Source: Candidatus Poseidoniaceae archaeon (lineage in GTDB: Archaea; Thermoplasmatota; Poseidoniia; Poseidoniales; Poseidoniaceae). Taken from it: a stretch of DNA of 14,946 nucleotides. The notes under the pieces were generated by a model that was not told the origin of the DNA, did not search any database, and worked only from the letters and a program-made list of their open reading frames with translations. The stretch lies in NCBI GenBank assembly GCA_023254445.1, contig JALRLN010000020.1:1-14946 (forward strand). Reading direction: 5' to 3'. Of the stretch, positions 1 through 5,770 are shown in pieces. The first letter of the stretch is position 1, and the number at the start of each line of letters is the position of its first letter. Made by a program: the position numbers and the translations under genes.

Positions 1-635
1 TCGGCGAGGGAGACCTCGCCCTCCGATGGCCTGTGGCGGCGACCACGGAGATCGTCACCGCATACCTCACGCGCCATCATCCCCGTGCGCTCTCCACAGC
101 CGTACGGAAGTTGCTGATGGCGGGCCTCATCACCGACACGGGCCGGTTCCGGCATGCGCAAGCCAGCGCCTTCGAAACGGCGAGCCTCTTGCTCAACAAC
201 GACGCCATCGACCATCGAAGGTTGGTCGAACACCTCGAGGAGGAGGACGGGGTCAGCGCCAGCGAACACGGCGCCCTGCTCGCTGGCCTCCAACGCAGCA
301 CATCCACTGACGCTGGCCCGTGGCGCATGGTCAGCACCAAAGCGGGGACCCTCGAAGGGCGGCTCGCTTCCTTGCTGTTGGGCACCGGTGCTGACCTGGT
401 TGTTGTGCTCCGCCACCGCGATGGAAAGACGCGCGTCACGGGCCGAGCACGGGCCTCCGCTTGCCGTGAAGGGCTTCACCTTGGCCGCCTTTTCGAGCAC
501 GCTGCATCCCTCCACGGAGGCGAGGGCGGAGGCCATGACGGCGCTGCGGGTTGGACGTCCTCGCTTGATCCGGTGGCCGCGGAAACGGCGGTGCTTGCAG
601 CGGTGGCCGCCGTACGAAGGGAGGGGGACGCGTGA
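1..635 (+). CDS. DHH/DHHA1-family phosphoesterase, C-terminal part (cut by left edge)
   Basis: The reading frame is open to the left edge (first full codon at base 3), so the start and the N-terminal metal-binding DHH motifs lie outside the window. About 210 residues remain. Two family signatures are visible: GLITDTGRFRHA near the start of the fragment, matching the last DHH-domain motif (G-[IL]-x-x-DTG-x-F-[RK]), and GGHDGAAG near the C-terminus, the DHHA1 substrate-binding loop (GGHxxAAG). Known members (RecJ, NrnA, archaeal RecJ-like nucleases) are manganese-dependent nucleases or phosphatases acting on single-stranded DNA, short oligonucleotides or pAp. The short spacing and the DTGxFRHA form look most like the NrnA/archaeal RecJ-like group, but the exact substrate cannot be told from a fragment. 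A GTG at 33 is only an internal codon. The TGA stop (633-635) overlaps the ATG of the next gene by one base, so the two are probably translated in a coupled way. Confidence 0.8.
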   Translation, partial: GEGDLALRWPVAATTEIVTAYLTRHHPRALSTAVRKLLMAGLITDTGRFRHAQASAFETASLLLNNDAIDHRRLVEHLEEEDGVSASEHGALLAGLQRSTSTDAGPWRMVSTKAGTLEGRLASLLLGTGADLVVVLRHRDGKTRVTGRARASACREGLHLGRLFEHAASLHGGEGGGHDGAAGWTSSLDPVAAETAVLAAVAAVRREGDA

Positions 636-1699
636 TGCGAGGGCCGGAAGACGTTGTTCAGCGCGTGTTGTCCTCACCCGAGGAGGCCGTGGAGGCCCTC
701 CCAACATGGATGGACGACGCCGGGGTCGACGGCTGGCTCCGGCTCTGTGAAGCCGCGATCTTCCTTGGCGCACCTGGGCTGCTCACCGCTTGGCGCACCC
801 ACTTGACGCCCGCTGAAGCCACGGTGCTTGACCTCGTAGAACGACGTTCCACAGGCCGCACGGTCGAAGCCTCCCATCTTGATGCGGCGCTCGAGGTGTG
901 CCGGGCACAGGACACACGTGACCTCGCGCTTGAGGGTCGCGTCCGCATGGAGCGGGGTCTGCATCGCTACGAAGGCGGGGACGTCGAAGGCGCCAGGGAC
1001 GACCTCACGTGGGCAGAGACCCGGCTGTCCTCGGTCGCCAAGGCCTCGCGTGACCATGACCTCTCCCTCCTCAACAAGGCCGCCTTTCACCTCGCTGTCG
1101 GTGAGGCCATCATGGCCTTGCAGACCTACGGTGAACTCTCGCGTACCGCCGGCCATGCCGACGAATCCATTGCGATCTCCCGCTTGGCAGCGGGTCGAAT
1201 CCATGCGGATTTAGGCCAAGAATTCGATGCGCTGCGCTTGCTTTGGCTTGGGCATGCGCACGCGATCCGTGCGGGGCAGACCATGCTCGCCATCGAAGCA
1301 GGAACGACGTTCGTTGATCTTGCTGAGCAGCACCTCACTAACGATGCAGCACCCATGGCTCAGCAGGTGGAGGAGGCCGCACCGCGCAGCGCTGGAGGCC
1401 CCGTGCCCCAACCTGCTGTCCTGCGCTCGGAAGCAGAAGCCGTGCTGACGTGGTGCAGCGAAGCCTGCGGTGATGACCTCTCTGGACCGGAACGGCCAGA
1501 ACTTCGTGCTGTGGCCCTCCTGGCCGGCCGATACGGTCGTACGGACCTCGTTGAACGCCTTCTTGACGCAGCCGAGGCCGTTGACGATCCGATGCTGTGT
1601 GCCGTGATGCAGCAGGTCGATGCAGACAACGCATCACGGTGGGCCACCCGCATGGCGGCCCTCGCCCTCAAGGGCCTCGACCCAGACGCCCAGGTCTGA
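635..1699 (+). CDS. Helical-repeat (TPR-like) protein of unknown function
   Basis: A 354-residue protein with no recognised catalytic motif. It is rich in Ala, Leu and Glu and reads as a series of amphipathic helix pairs. The middle (about residues 90-230) has TPR-like rhythm, for example ALEGRVRMERGLHRYEGG, LLNKAAFHLAVGEAIMAL and RIHADLGQEFDALRLLWLG. Such alpha-solenoids normally serve as binding scaffolds. No signal peptide or membrane segment is visible, so it should be cytoplasmic. ATG 635 overlaps the last base of the DHH gene's stop; GTG 632 directly before it is an alternative start. The coupling suggests it works with the DHH phosphoesterase, but this is inference. Its last 66 bases overlap the 3' end of the NUDIX gene on the other strand. 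Confidence that it is a real gene is good; function is unknown. Confidence 0.75.
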   Translation: MRGPEDVVQRVLSSPEEAVEALPTWMDDAGVDGWLRLCEAAIFLGAPGLLTAWRTHLTPAEATVLDLVERRSTGRTVEASHLDAALEVCRAQDTRDLALEGRVRMERGLHRYEGGDVEGARDDLTWAETRLSSVAKASRDHDLSLLNKAAFHLAVGEAIMALQTYGELSRTAGHADESIAISRLAAGRIHADLGQEFDALRLLWLGHAHAIRAGQTMLAIEAGTTFVDLAEQHLTNDAAPMAQQVEEAAPRSAGGPVPQPAVLRSEAEAVLTWCSEACGDDLSGPERPELRAVALLAGRYGRTDLVERLLDAAEAVDDPMLCAVMQQVDADNASRWATRMAALALKGLDPDAQV

Positions 1700-2053
1700 G
1701 AATTCCTCCGGATCCCACTCCGCCATCGGTGGCACCTCGGTCCACCACGTCGTTCGTGCCACGTGAGGGTCGCACACCGGGGCCTCGCTCTCGTCCAACA
1801 GCACGACAGCAAGCCAGCCTTCGTCGTAGTAGTCCCTGTTCCACGCGAGGATCTCTCCACGACGGCCTGTTTCCTCGTACAGTTCCCGGTGCATCGCCTC
1901 CTCGGGCGATTCGCCGGGTTCCACGCGACCGCCTGGAAGTTCCCACCCCCGCTCTGGATGTTCCACGAGCAGGAGTCGGCCGCCGCGCCCAAGCGGCTTC
2001 AGGTCAGCGCGGTCCTCAACCGCCCACGCCAGCACAAACCGGGGCACCGTCAC
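1634..2053 (-). CDS. NUDIX hydrolase
   Basis: A 139-residue protein with a near-complete Nudix box at residues 42-64: Gly42, five residues, Glu48, seven residues, then RELYEETG. This fits GX5EX7REUXEEXGU except that the last position is Arg rather than a hydrophobic residue. REL-x-EE supplies the Glu side chains that bind Mg2+ or Mn2+. Family members hydrolyse nucleoside diphosphates linked to another moiety (dNTPs, ADP-ribose, dinucleotides, sometimes isoprenyl diphosphates); the substrate is not predictable here. The length is typical of a single-domain MutT-like enzyme. The start is GTG at 2053-2051, and GTGA overlaps the stop of the upstream TPR gene by 4 bases, which supports this start and indicates coupling. 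It is the last gene of the UbiD-TPR-NUDIX run. Its 3' end overlaps the convergent gene by 66 bases. Confidence 0.88.
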   Translation of the reverse strand: MTVPRFVLAWAVEDRADLKPLGRGGRLLLVEHPERGWELPGGRVEPGESPEEAMHRELYEETGRRGEILAWNRDYYDEGWLAVVLLDESEAPVCDPHVARTTWWTEVPPMAEWDPEEFSDLGVWVEALEGEGRHAGGPP

Positions 2054-3057
2054 GCCCCCATGCGCTCACGGGCGGTTGAGAGGACCTCCTCGGCCCATGC
2101 CTCACCGCTGGCCATCGCGCGGCGAGCGAGAAAGAACACCTCCTCGACCTCGCCCTGTTCGAGCAGCGTCAGCAAGCGCGCATGTTCTGGGTCCAACCCT
2201 GTGCCGTCCGATTCAGGCTCAGGGGCCTCGGGTTCCGGAGGTGGCTCGTCCGAGGCCAAGCGTGCCCGCAATCCAAGCATGCCCTCCAAGAACGCGTCAC
2301 GGGTTTCGACATCAGGTGGGCTCCATGGCGGCGCTTCACCACCTTCCAAGGCGGTGTTGAGCCGGTCCTGGTAGCGGTCCCTGACGTCGAGGTGAGGGCG
2401 AAGGGTTTGGACGTGGTCGTAGCACAACCACGCTTCGTCGTGACGCCCGCGTGTTTCGTGGAGCCGTCCAAGTTCAAGCCAGAGCTCGTGGTTTTGAGGC
2501 CGGTGGGCGAGCAGGTGAGCGGACAGCTCGACGAAGAGGTCCTCGTCGTGCTGGCGCAGGCGTTCCAGCCGTCGACCGAAGACGATGGCGGCACGAGGGT
2601 CGCTGAAGTCGAGACGGCGGCAACGCGTTGCGAAGTCGTCCACGTTGGGCCGAAGGTCAACCTCAATGTTCGTCCACCACCGGGCGGCGTGGAGCGGGTC
2701 GACCAACAGTGCGGCTTCCAGCAGTTCCTCTGCAACGTGGACGAGGTCCATGCTCCGAAGTTGGCCTGCGCGTTCCGGGTCCCGCCCAAGCACCGCGAAG
2801 AGGTCCTCCAGCACGGCGTGAACGCCGGGCCCGTCGTTGAGCATCACCTTCAGTCGAATCAGCATGCGCCACGAATCCTCCTCCGTGAAATCGTGGAGCA
2901 GGGCCTGCCGTGCGTGCTGTTCAGCCCACGCCACGTTTTGGTCGGCACGTTCGGGGTCGCGCTCGGCGAGGTTCAGGAATCGACGGGCCTGTGCAAGGTG
3001 CCGGCCGCCGAGGTGGCGGCGTGGGTGCTGCAGGGCGTCGCCGAGGTCCTCGGGCAT
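2050..3057 (-). CDS. Tetratricopeptide-repeat protein
   Basis: A 335-residue alpha-helical protein with at least one clear TPR unit around residues 210-245 (NHELWLELGRLHETRGRHDEAWLCYDH, split by the usual Gly/Ala positions) and weaker repeats on either side. A Pro/Glu-rich linker (EPPPEPEAPEPES, about residues 276-288) separates a short C-terminal helical pair. No enzyme motif, signal peptide or membrane helix is visible. TPR proteins act as protein-binding scaffolds; the partner is unknown. The frame is open further upstream, but I start at ATG 3057-3055 because it lies 4 bases after the UbiD stop and is preceded by AAGGTGATC, an excellent archaeal Shine-Dalgarno sequence overlapping that stop. 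The upstream extension would be UbiD coding DNA read in another frame. It is the middle gene of a three-gene minus-strand operon. Confidence 0.82.
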   Translation of the reverse strand: MPEDLGDALQHPRRHLGGRHLAQARRFLNLAERDPERADQNVAWAEQHARQALLHDFTEEDSWRMLIRLKVMLNDGPGVHAVLEDLFAVLGRDPERAGQLRSMDLVHVAEELLEAALLVDPLHAARWWTNIEVDLRPNVDDFATRCRRLDFSDPRAAIVFGRRLERLRQHDEDLFVELSAHLLAHRPQNHELWLELGRLHETRGRHDEAWLCYDHVQTLRPHLDVRDRYQDRLNTALEGGEAPPWSPPDVETRDAFLEGMLGLRARLASDEPPPEPEAPEPESDGTGLDPEHARLLTLLEQGEVEEVFFLARRAMASGEAWAEEVLSTARERMGA

Positions 3058-3072
3058 GCGATCACCTTGGGG
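3058..3072 (-). promoter_or_regulatory. Shine-Dalgarno site of the TPR gene, overlapping the UbiD stop
   Basis: On the minus strand the bases before ATG 3057 read AAGGTGATCGC. AGGTGATC is complementary to the pyrimidine-rich 3' end of archaeal 16S rRNA. The site contains the TGA stop of the UbiD gene (3064-3062), so terminating ribosomes can restart at once. It decides the start of the downstream gene. Confidence 0.7.
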
Positions 3073-4342
3073 ATTGGACGGTGGTGAATGCTGCGCGGTC
3101 GGCTCCCCATGGGATGGTGGCATCGAAGCCGACCTTCGAGGTGCGGCCGTCGTCGTAGCGGCTCGGGTCGAGGGATGAGCCACGCTGGTCACGCAGGATG
3201 ATGGTGTCACGGTCCGGTTGCCAGCGGGTCATCATGGCCCATTCCACCGACCGGGGGTCGGTGATGTCGATGTCCTCGTCCACCACGGTCACCGCCTTCA
3301 TGGACGGGTGGCCTCGGAAGGCCGCTTCGATCGCCAACCGTGGGTCGTCTTCCGACGACCTCTGAATTGAAACAACGCAAGCCAACCAGCCGCAGCCTCC
3401 ATCGGTCATGTGCACGTCATGGCACCTCACAACGTCGTTCACGGCCGCTTTGATCGTGGGCGCTCTTGGCAAGCCCATGAGGGTCTTGTGTTCCGCCTCG
3501 CCGGGGATCAGCGCGTGAAAAATTGGGTTTGTTCGATGGGCCACGCCGTCGATGGCGATGACGGGCTGTTGTCGAACGTCATCAACGGTCCCGGTGATGT
3601 CGACGTACGGACCCTCGTCCGCGTCCTCAAGGGTGATCCTTCCCCACATCACGTACTCCGCGTCCGCTGGGACAACGACCCCGTTGGGGGCCGTCGTGCA
3701 GCGCATCGGGCGGCCGTAGAGCCGCTCGTGAAGGGCGGCCGCGACCGTCATCTCGTCGAGGAAATCAGCGAACGTGGAGGCGGCGGCAAGGAGCACGACC
3801 GGGTCAGGGGCGTTGACGATCGCGATGTTCACCTCGCGGCCTGCGGCGCGGGCCTCGTCGACCATCGTTCGAAGGTGACGAGGGACGAGCCGGACGACGA
3901 CGTGTTCGTCGTCCTTGAGCAACTGGCGGTGGAAACTGATGTTGCGTCGCTCCCCATCGTCCGCCACGATGACGGAAGCCGACATGTAGCGACCGGCGTC
4001 TTCGGGCCAGTGGTGGGGGATGGGCAAGGTCGACAACGAGGGAGTTGGCCGGCGCACGTCGAAGGCTTCGGCAGATGCAACGTCCACCATGTCTGGTGAT
4101 GTTGGGTTGGCCATGGCCCAGCCTAAGGTATCGATGTAGGCCTCCGGGGCGATGCCGATGGCGGCGCAGAGCCGCTCCCGCGTGAGCATGTTGATGGCCG
4201 CTCGATGGCCAGGCGCTTCCTCAAGCCGCTCAAACACGGCCATGGCTCCGTCGTTGGCGGCCGACCAGCGCCAGAGGCCGTGCACAACGCTGATTGGTTC
4301 CTTCACCACGGTGGCGGCAGCGAGGTGGTCCCGGAAGGCCAT
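3062..4342 (-). CDS. UbiD-family decarboxylase, probable anhydromevalonate phosphate decarboxylase
   Basis: A 426-residue UbiD-family protein. These enzymes use prenylated FMN (made by UbiX) and a Mn/K site to decarboxylate alpha,beta-unsaturated acids. Visible landmarks are PxxHWPEDAGRY (109-119), NISFHR (134-139, with the expected active-site Arg139), VPADAEYVMWG (224-234), EGPYVDITG (243-251, active-site acids Glu243 and Asp248), and VVDEDIDITDP (353-363). The stretch NPIFHALIPGEAEH...LMGLPRAPTI (272-297) resembles, from memory, the archaeal enzymes that convert trans-anhydromevalonate 5-phosphate to isopentenyl phosphate in the archaeal mevalonate pathway. The isopentenyl phosphate kinase gene in the same window fits that role; a UbiD of quinone metabolism is the main alternative. 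The start is ATG 4342, preceded by GAGGAGG on the minus strand. The open frame continues to 5227, but that part is antisense to rpsL and rpsG. First gene of a UbiD-TPR-NUDIX operon. Confidence 0.85.
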   Translation of the reverse strand: MAFRDHLAAATVVKEPISVVHGLWRWSAANDGAMAVFERLEEAPGHRAAINMLTRERLCAAIGIAPEAYIDTLGWAMANPTSPDMVDVASAEAFDVRRPTPSLSTLPIPHHWPEDAGRYMSASVIVADDGERRNISFHRQLLKDDEHVVVRLVPRHLRTMVDEARAAGREVNIAIVNAPDPVVLLAAASTFADFLDEMTVAAALHERLYGRPMRCTTAPNGVVVPADAEYVMWGRITLEDADEGPYVDITGTVDDVRQQPVIAIDGVAHRTNPIFHALIPGEAEHKTLMGLPRAPTIKAAVNDVVRCHDVHMTDGGCGWLACVVSIQRSSEDDPRLAIEAAFRGHPSMKAVTVVDEDIDITDPRSVEWAMMTRWQPDRDTIILRDQRGSSLDPSRYDDGRTSKVGFDATIPWGADRAAFTTVQSPR

Positions 4343-4346
4343 GGGC

Positions 4347-4353
4347 CCTCCTC
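4347..4353 (-). promoter_or_regulatory. Shine-Dalgarno site of the UbiD gene
   Basis: On the minus strand GAGGAGG lies four bases before ATG 4342. It decides the start against the long upstream open frame that runs antisense to the ribosomal protein genes. Confidence 0.6.
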
Positions 4354-4410
4354 GGGTCCTCGGGGCTTGAACGTCACGCCCATGGGGCGCGGCGTATTGC
4401 CCGACGTGCC

Positions 4411-4420
4411 TTTGATATAG
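4411..4420. promoter_or_regulatory. Putative TATA element in the divergent UbiD/rpsL region
   Basis: TTTGATATAG is the most AT-rich run in the 117-base gap between the divergent UbiD and rpsL genes. Its centre is about 44 bases before the rpsL ATG, placing a transcript start near 4440 with a short leader holding the Shine-Dalgarno site. On the minus strand it reads CTATATCAAA, about 70 bases before the UbiD ATG, and could serve that gene too. It is a pattern match only, but the same spacing recurs before the EF-2 gene. Confidence 0.45.
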
Positions 4421-4448
4421 GGGGCCAAGGTGGGCGACATGCTTCGAT

Positions 4449-4456
4449 GAGGTGAT
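4449..4456 (+). promoter_or_regulatory. Shine-Dalgarno site of rpsL
   Basis: GAGGTGAT, a near-perfect complement to the archaeal 16S rRNA 3' end, ends three bases before ATG 4460. It fixes the rpsL start. Confidence 0.7.
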
Positions 4457-4459
4457 GTC

Positions 4460-4888
4460 ATGGGTCGAGGACTCTTTGCTGGCGCTAAGATGGCCAAGGA
4501 CCGCCAGAAGTTTCGGTGGTCGGACCGCCGCTACAAGAAGCGCATGCTGAAGACGCGCGAGCGTCACGATCCGCTCGGGGGCTCCACGCAGGCCAAGGGC
4601 ATCGTGGTCGAGAAGGTCGGCATCGAAGCGAAGCAGCCCAACAGCGGCATTCGCAAGGCCGTCAAGATCTCCCTCATCAAGAACGGCAACAAGTTGACCG
4701 CGTTCGCCCCCGGTGACGGCGCCATCAACTTCATCGACGAGCACGACGAGGTCATGGTCGAGGGTATCGGTGGCCGCATGGGTCGTTCCTACGGTGACAT
4801 TCCCGGAGTCCGATACAAGGTCATCCAGGTCAACGGCGTTTCGCTCGACGAAATGGTCCGTGGTCGAAAGGAGAAGCCCGTTCGTTGA
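4460..4888 (+). CDS. rpsL: Small ribosomal subunit protein S12 (uS12), archaeal type
   Basis: A 142-residue protein that is almost entirely recognisable as archaeal/eukaryotic-type uS12 (eukaryotic S23). It sits at the decoding centre of the 30S subunit and helps check codon-anticodon pairing. Hallmarks are the N-terminal MGRGLFAGAK and KFRWSDRRYKKR, the conserved loop EAKQPNSGIRKAV (about residues 57-69), PGDGAINFIDEHDEV, GRMGRSYGDIPGVRYKV, and a C-terminus ending GRKEKPVR. The length equals that of archaeal family members, and bacterial S12 lacks this N-terminus. The start ATG follows a strong GAGGTGAT site. rpsG follows 9 bases after the stop, so the two are co-transcribed, probably from the TATA-like element near 4411. 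The usual archaeal upstream neighbours (rpl30e, nusA) are not here; a divergent UbiD gene takes their place. Confidence 0.97.
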   Translation: MGRGLFAGAKMAKDRQKFRWSDRRYKKRMLKTRERHDPLGGSTQAKGIVVEKVGIEAKQPNSGIRKAVKISLIKNGNKLTAFAPGDGAINFIDEHDEVMVEGIGGRMGRSYGDIPGVRYKVIQVNGVSLDEMVRGRKEKPVR

Positions 4889-4897
4889 GGTGGTACC

Positions 4898-5512
4898 ATG
4901 AGCGACGAATCCGAGACCATCCAAGAGGAAGTTCGCCCCATCGCCGGAATCGGCACCAAGGTGTTCGGCAAGTGGGACGCGAGCGAAGTCACCTGCCGGG
5001 ACCCCGGTCTGGCCCCCTACGTCAACCTGACCACGGTTGGCGTGCCCCACACCGGTGGCCGCCACGCCAACGCGTGGTTCGGCAAGGCCAAGCTCTCCGT
5101 CGTCGAGCGCTACATCAACAAGCTCATGCGCTCCGGAAAGTACACCGGCAAGAAGCAAGGCGCCATGAAGGCCTTCGAAGAGGCCCTCGACACCATGCAC
5201 GAGCGCTCCGGCGACAACCCGCTGCAACTGTTCGTGGACGCGCTGTGCTACGCGGCCCCGATGGAGGAGATCACCCGCATCAAGTTCGGTGCCGTGTCGC
5301 AGCCCAAGGCCGTCGATGCCTCCCCCTCTCGCCGCCTTGACATCGCCCTTCGCAACCTTGCTGCGGGTGCCGCTTCCGGAACGCGCAAGTCCAAGCGCAC
5401 GCTCACCCAGTGCATCGTCAACGAAATCACGAAGGCAAGCTCGGGCGACGTGACGTCCTTCGCCGTGGCGAAGAAGGAAGAGGTTGAGCGCATCGCGGCT
5501 TCGGCCCGGTGA
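4898..5512 (+). CDS. rpsG: Small ribosomal subunit protein S7 (uS7), archaeal type
   Basis: A 204-residue uS7 (eukaryotic S5), the protein that nucleates assembly of the 30S head and lines the mRNA exit and E site. Typical segments are KVFGKWD near the N-terminus, YVNLTTVGVPHTGGRHA, VERYINKLMRSGKYTGKK, the GDNPLQLFVDAL helix, and the C-terminal PSRRLDIALRNLAAGA then KSKRTLTQCIVNEI. The length fits archaeal S7 (about 190-215 residues) and is longer than bacterial S7 because of the N-terminal extension. ATG 4898 follows GAGGTGGT, whose first bases belong to the rpsL stop region, so it is in one operon with rpsL. It is followed by 258 bases of spacer with two inverted repeats before the EF-2 gene. 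Confidence 0.97.
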   Translation: MSDESETIQEEVRPIAGIGTKVFGKWDASEVTCRDPGLAPYVNLTTVGVPHTGGRHANAWFGKAKLSVVERYINKLMRSGKYTGKKQGAMKAFEEALDTMHERSGDNPLQLFVDALCYAAPMEEITRIKFGAVSQPKAVDASPSRRLDIALRNLAAGAASGTRKSKRTLTQCIVNEITKASSGDVTSFAVAKKEEVERIAASAR

Positions 5513-5517
5513 GCGCT

Positions 5518-5553
5518 CATCGGTGTTGCCTCGCGCACGCGCGCTGACCGATG
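5518..5553 (+). terminator. Inverted repeat after rpsG, possible 3'-end or processing hairpin
   Basis: CATCGGT (5518-5524) pairs perfectly with ACCGATG (5547-5553). The intervening 22 bases contain a further CGCG/CGCG self-pairing with a four-base loop. It starts six bases after the rpsG stop. No T-run follows, so it is not a classic intrinsic terminator. It may instead stabilise or delimit the rpsL-rpsG transcript. Confidence 0.4.
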
Positions 5554-5560
5554 GCTGATG

Positions 5561-5582
5561 TTCCGCGGGAGATCCCGTGGAA
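5561..5582 (+). terminator. Second hairpin after rpsG
   Basis: TTCCGCGGG (5561-5569) pairs with CCCGTGGAA (5574-5582) around the four-base loop AGAT, giving nine pairs including one G-U. It lies eight bases after the first inverted repeat. It is an RNA-type hairpin on the rpsG side of the spacer and lacks a following T-run. Confidence 0.45.
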
Positions 5583-5723
5583 CCCGACCTCGTCCAGAAC
5601 CTGCCCGCCGCACCCTGTCGTTTGGCTCAGCCTGATGGCGTTCAGTTCCGTGGGTCAATGCGCCACGGCAACGGCCGAGGAGAGCGATTGCAGCCCCGCT
5701 TCCGGCCCATTGAGCAGCGCCGG

Positions 5724-5732
5724 GCTTAAGAA
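5724..5732 (+). promoter_or_regulatory. Putative TATA element of the EF-2 gene
   Basis: CTTAAGAA is the only AT-rich run near the EF-2 start. Its centre is about 43 bases before ATG 5771, almost the same distance as the TATA-like element before rpsL. This suggests a transcript start near 5753 and a short leader carrying the Shine-Dalgarno site. Confidence 0.4.
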
Positions 5733-5757
5733 CCGGGCTCCGGTCGGTCGAATCACC

Positions 5758-5765
5758 GAAGGTGG
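5758..5765 (+). promoter_or_regulatory. Shine-Dalgarno site of the EF-2 gene
   Basis: GAAGGTGG ends five bases before ATG 5771 and favours that ATG over the in-frame GTG at 5762, which lies inside the site. Confidence 0.6.
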
Positions 5766-5770
5766 CCGTC

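Larger units (their letters stand above)
5513..5770 (+). other. Spacer between rpsG and the EF-2 gene
   Basis: This is the longest gene-free stretch in the window. It holds two inverted repeats just after rpsG (5518-5553 and 5561-5582), a direct repeat CCGGGCT (about 5720-5726 and 5733-5739), a TATA-like CTTAAGAA, and the EF-2 Shine-Dalgarno site. Short open frames through it do not resemble proteins. It appears to be a terminator or processing region followed by a promoter. Confidence 0.6.

Noticed and set aside
2182..3087. 301-codon plus-strand open frame opposite the TPR gene
   Set aside because: It is an antisense shadow; the minus strand has the TPR pattern, operon spacing and a strong Shine-Dalgarno site.
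4343..5227. Open minus-strand extension of the UbiD frame, about 295 codons
   Set aside because: It runs antisense to rpsL and rpsG, whose protein sequences are unmistakable. The UbiD domain and a good ribosome binding site fix its start at 4342.
5741..5760. tRNA T-arm-like sequence GGTCGAATCACC
   Set aside because: The stem can form (TCGGT/ACCGA), but the loop has six bases rather than seven and no acceptor, D or anticodon arms are found around it. It overlaps the EF-2 promoter and leader.
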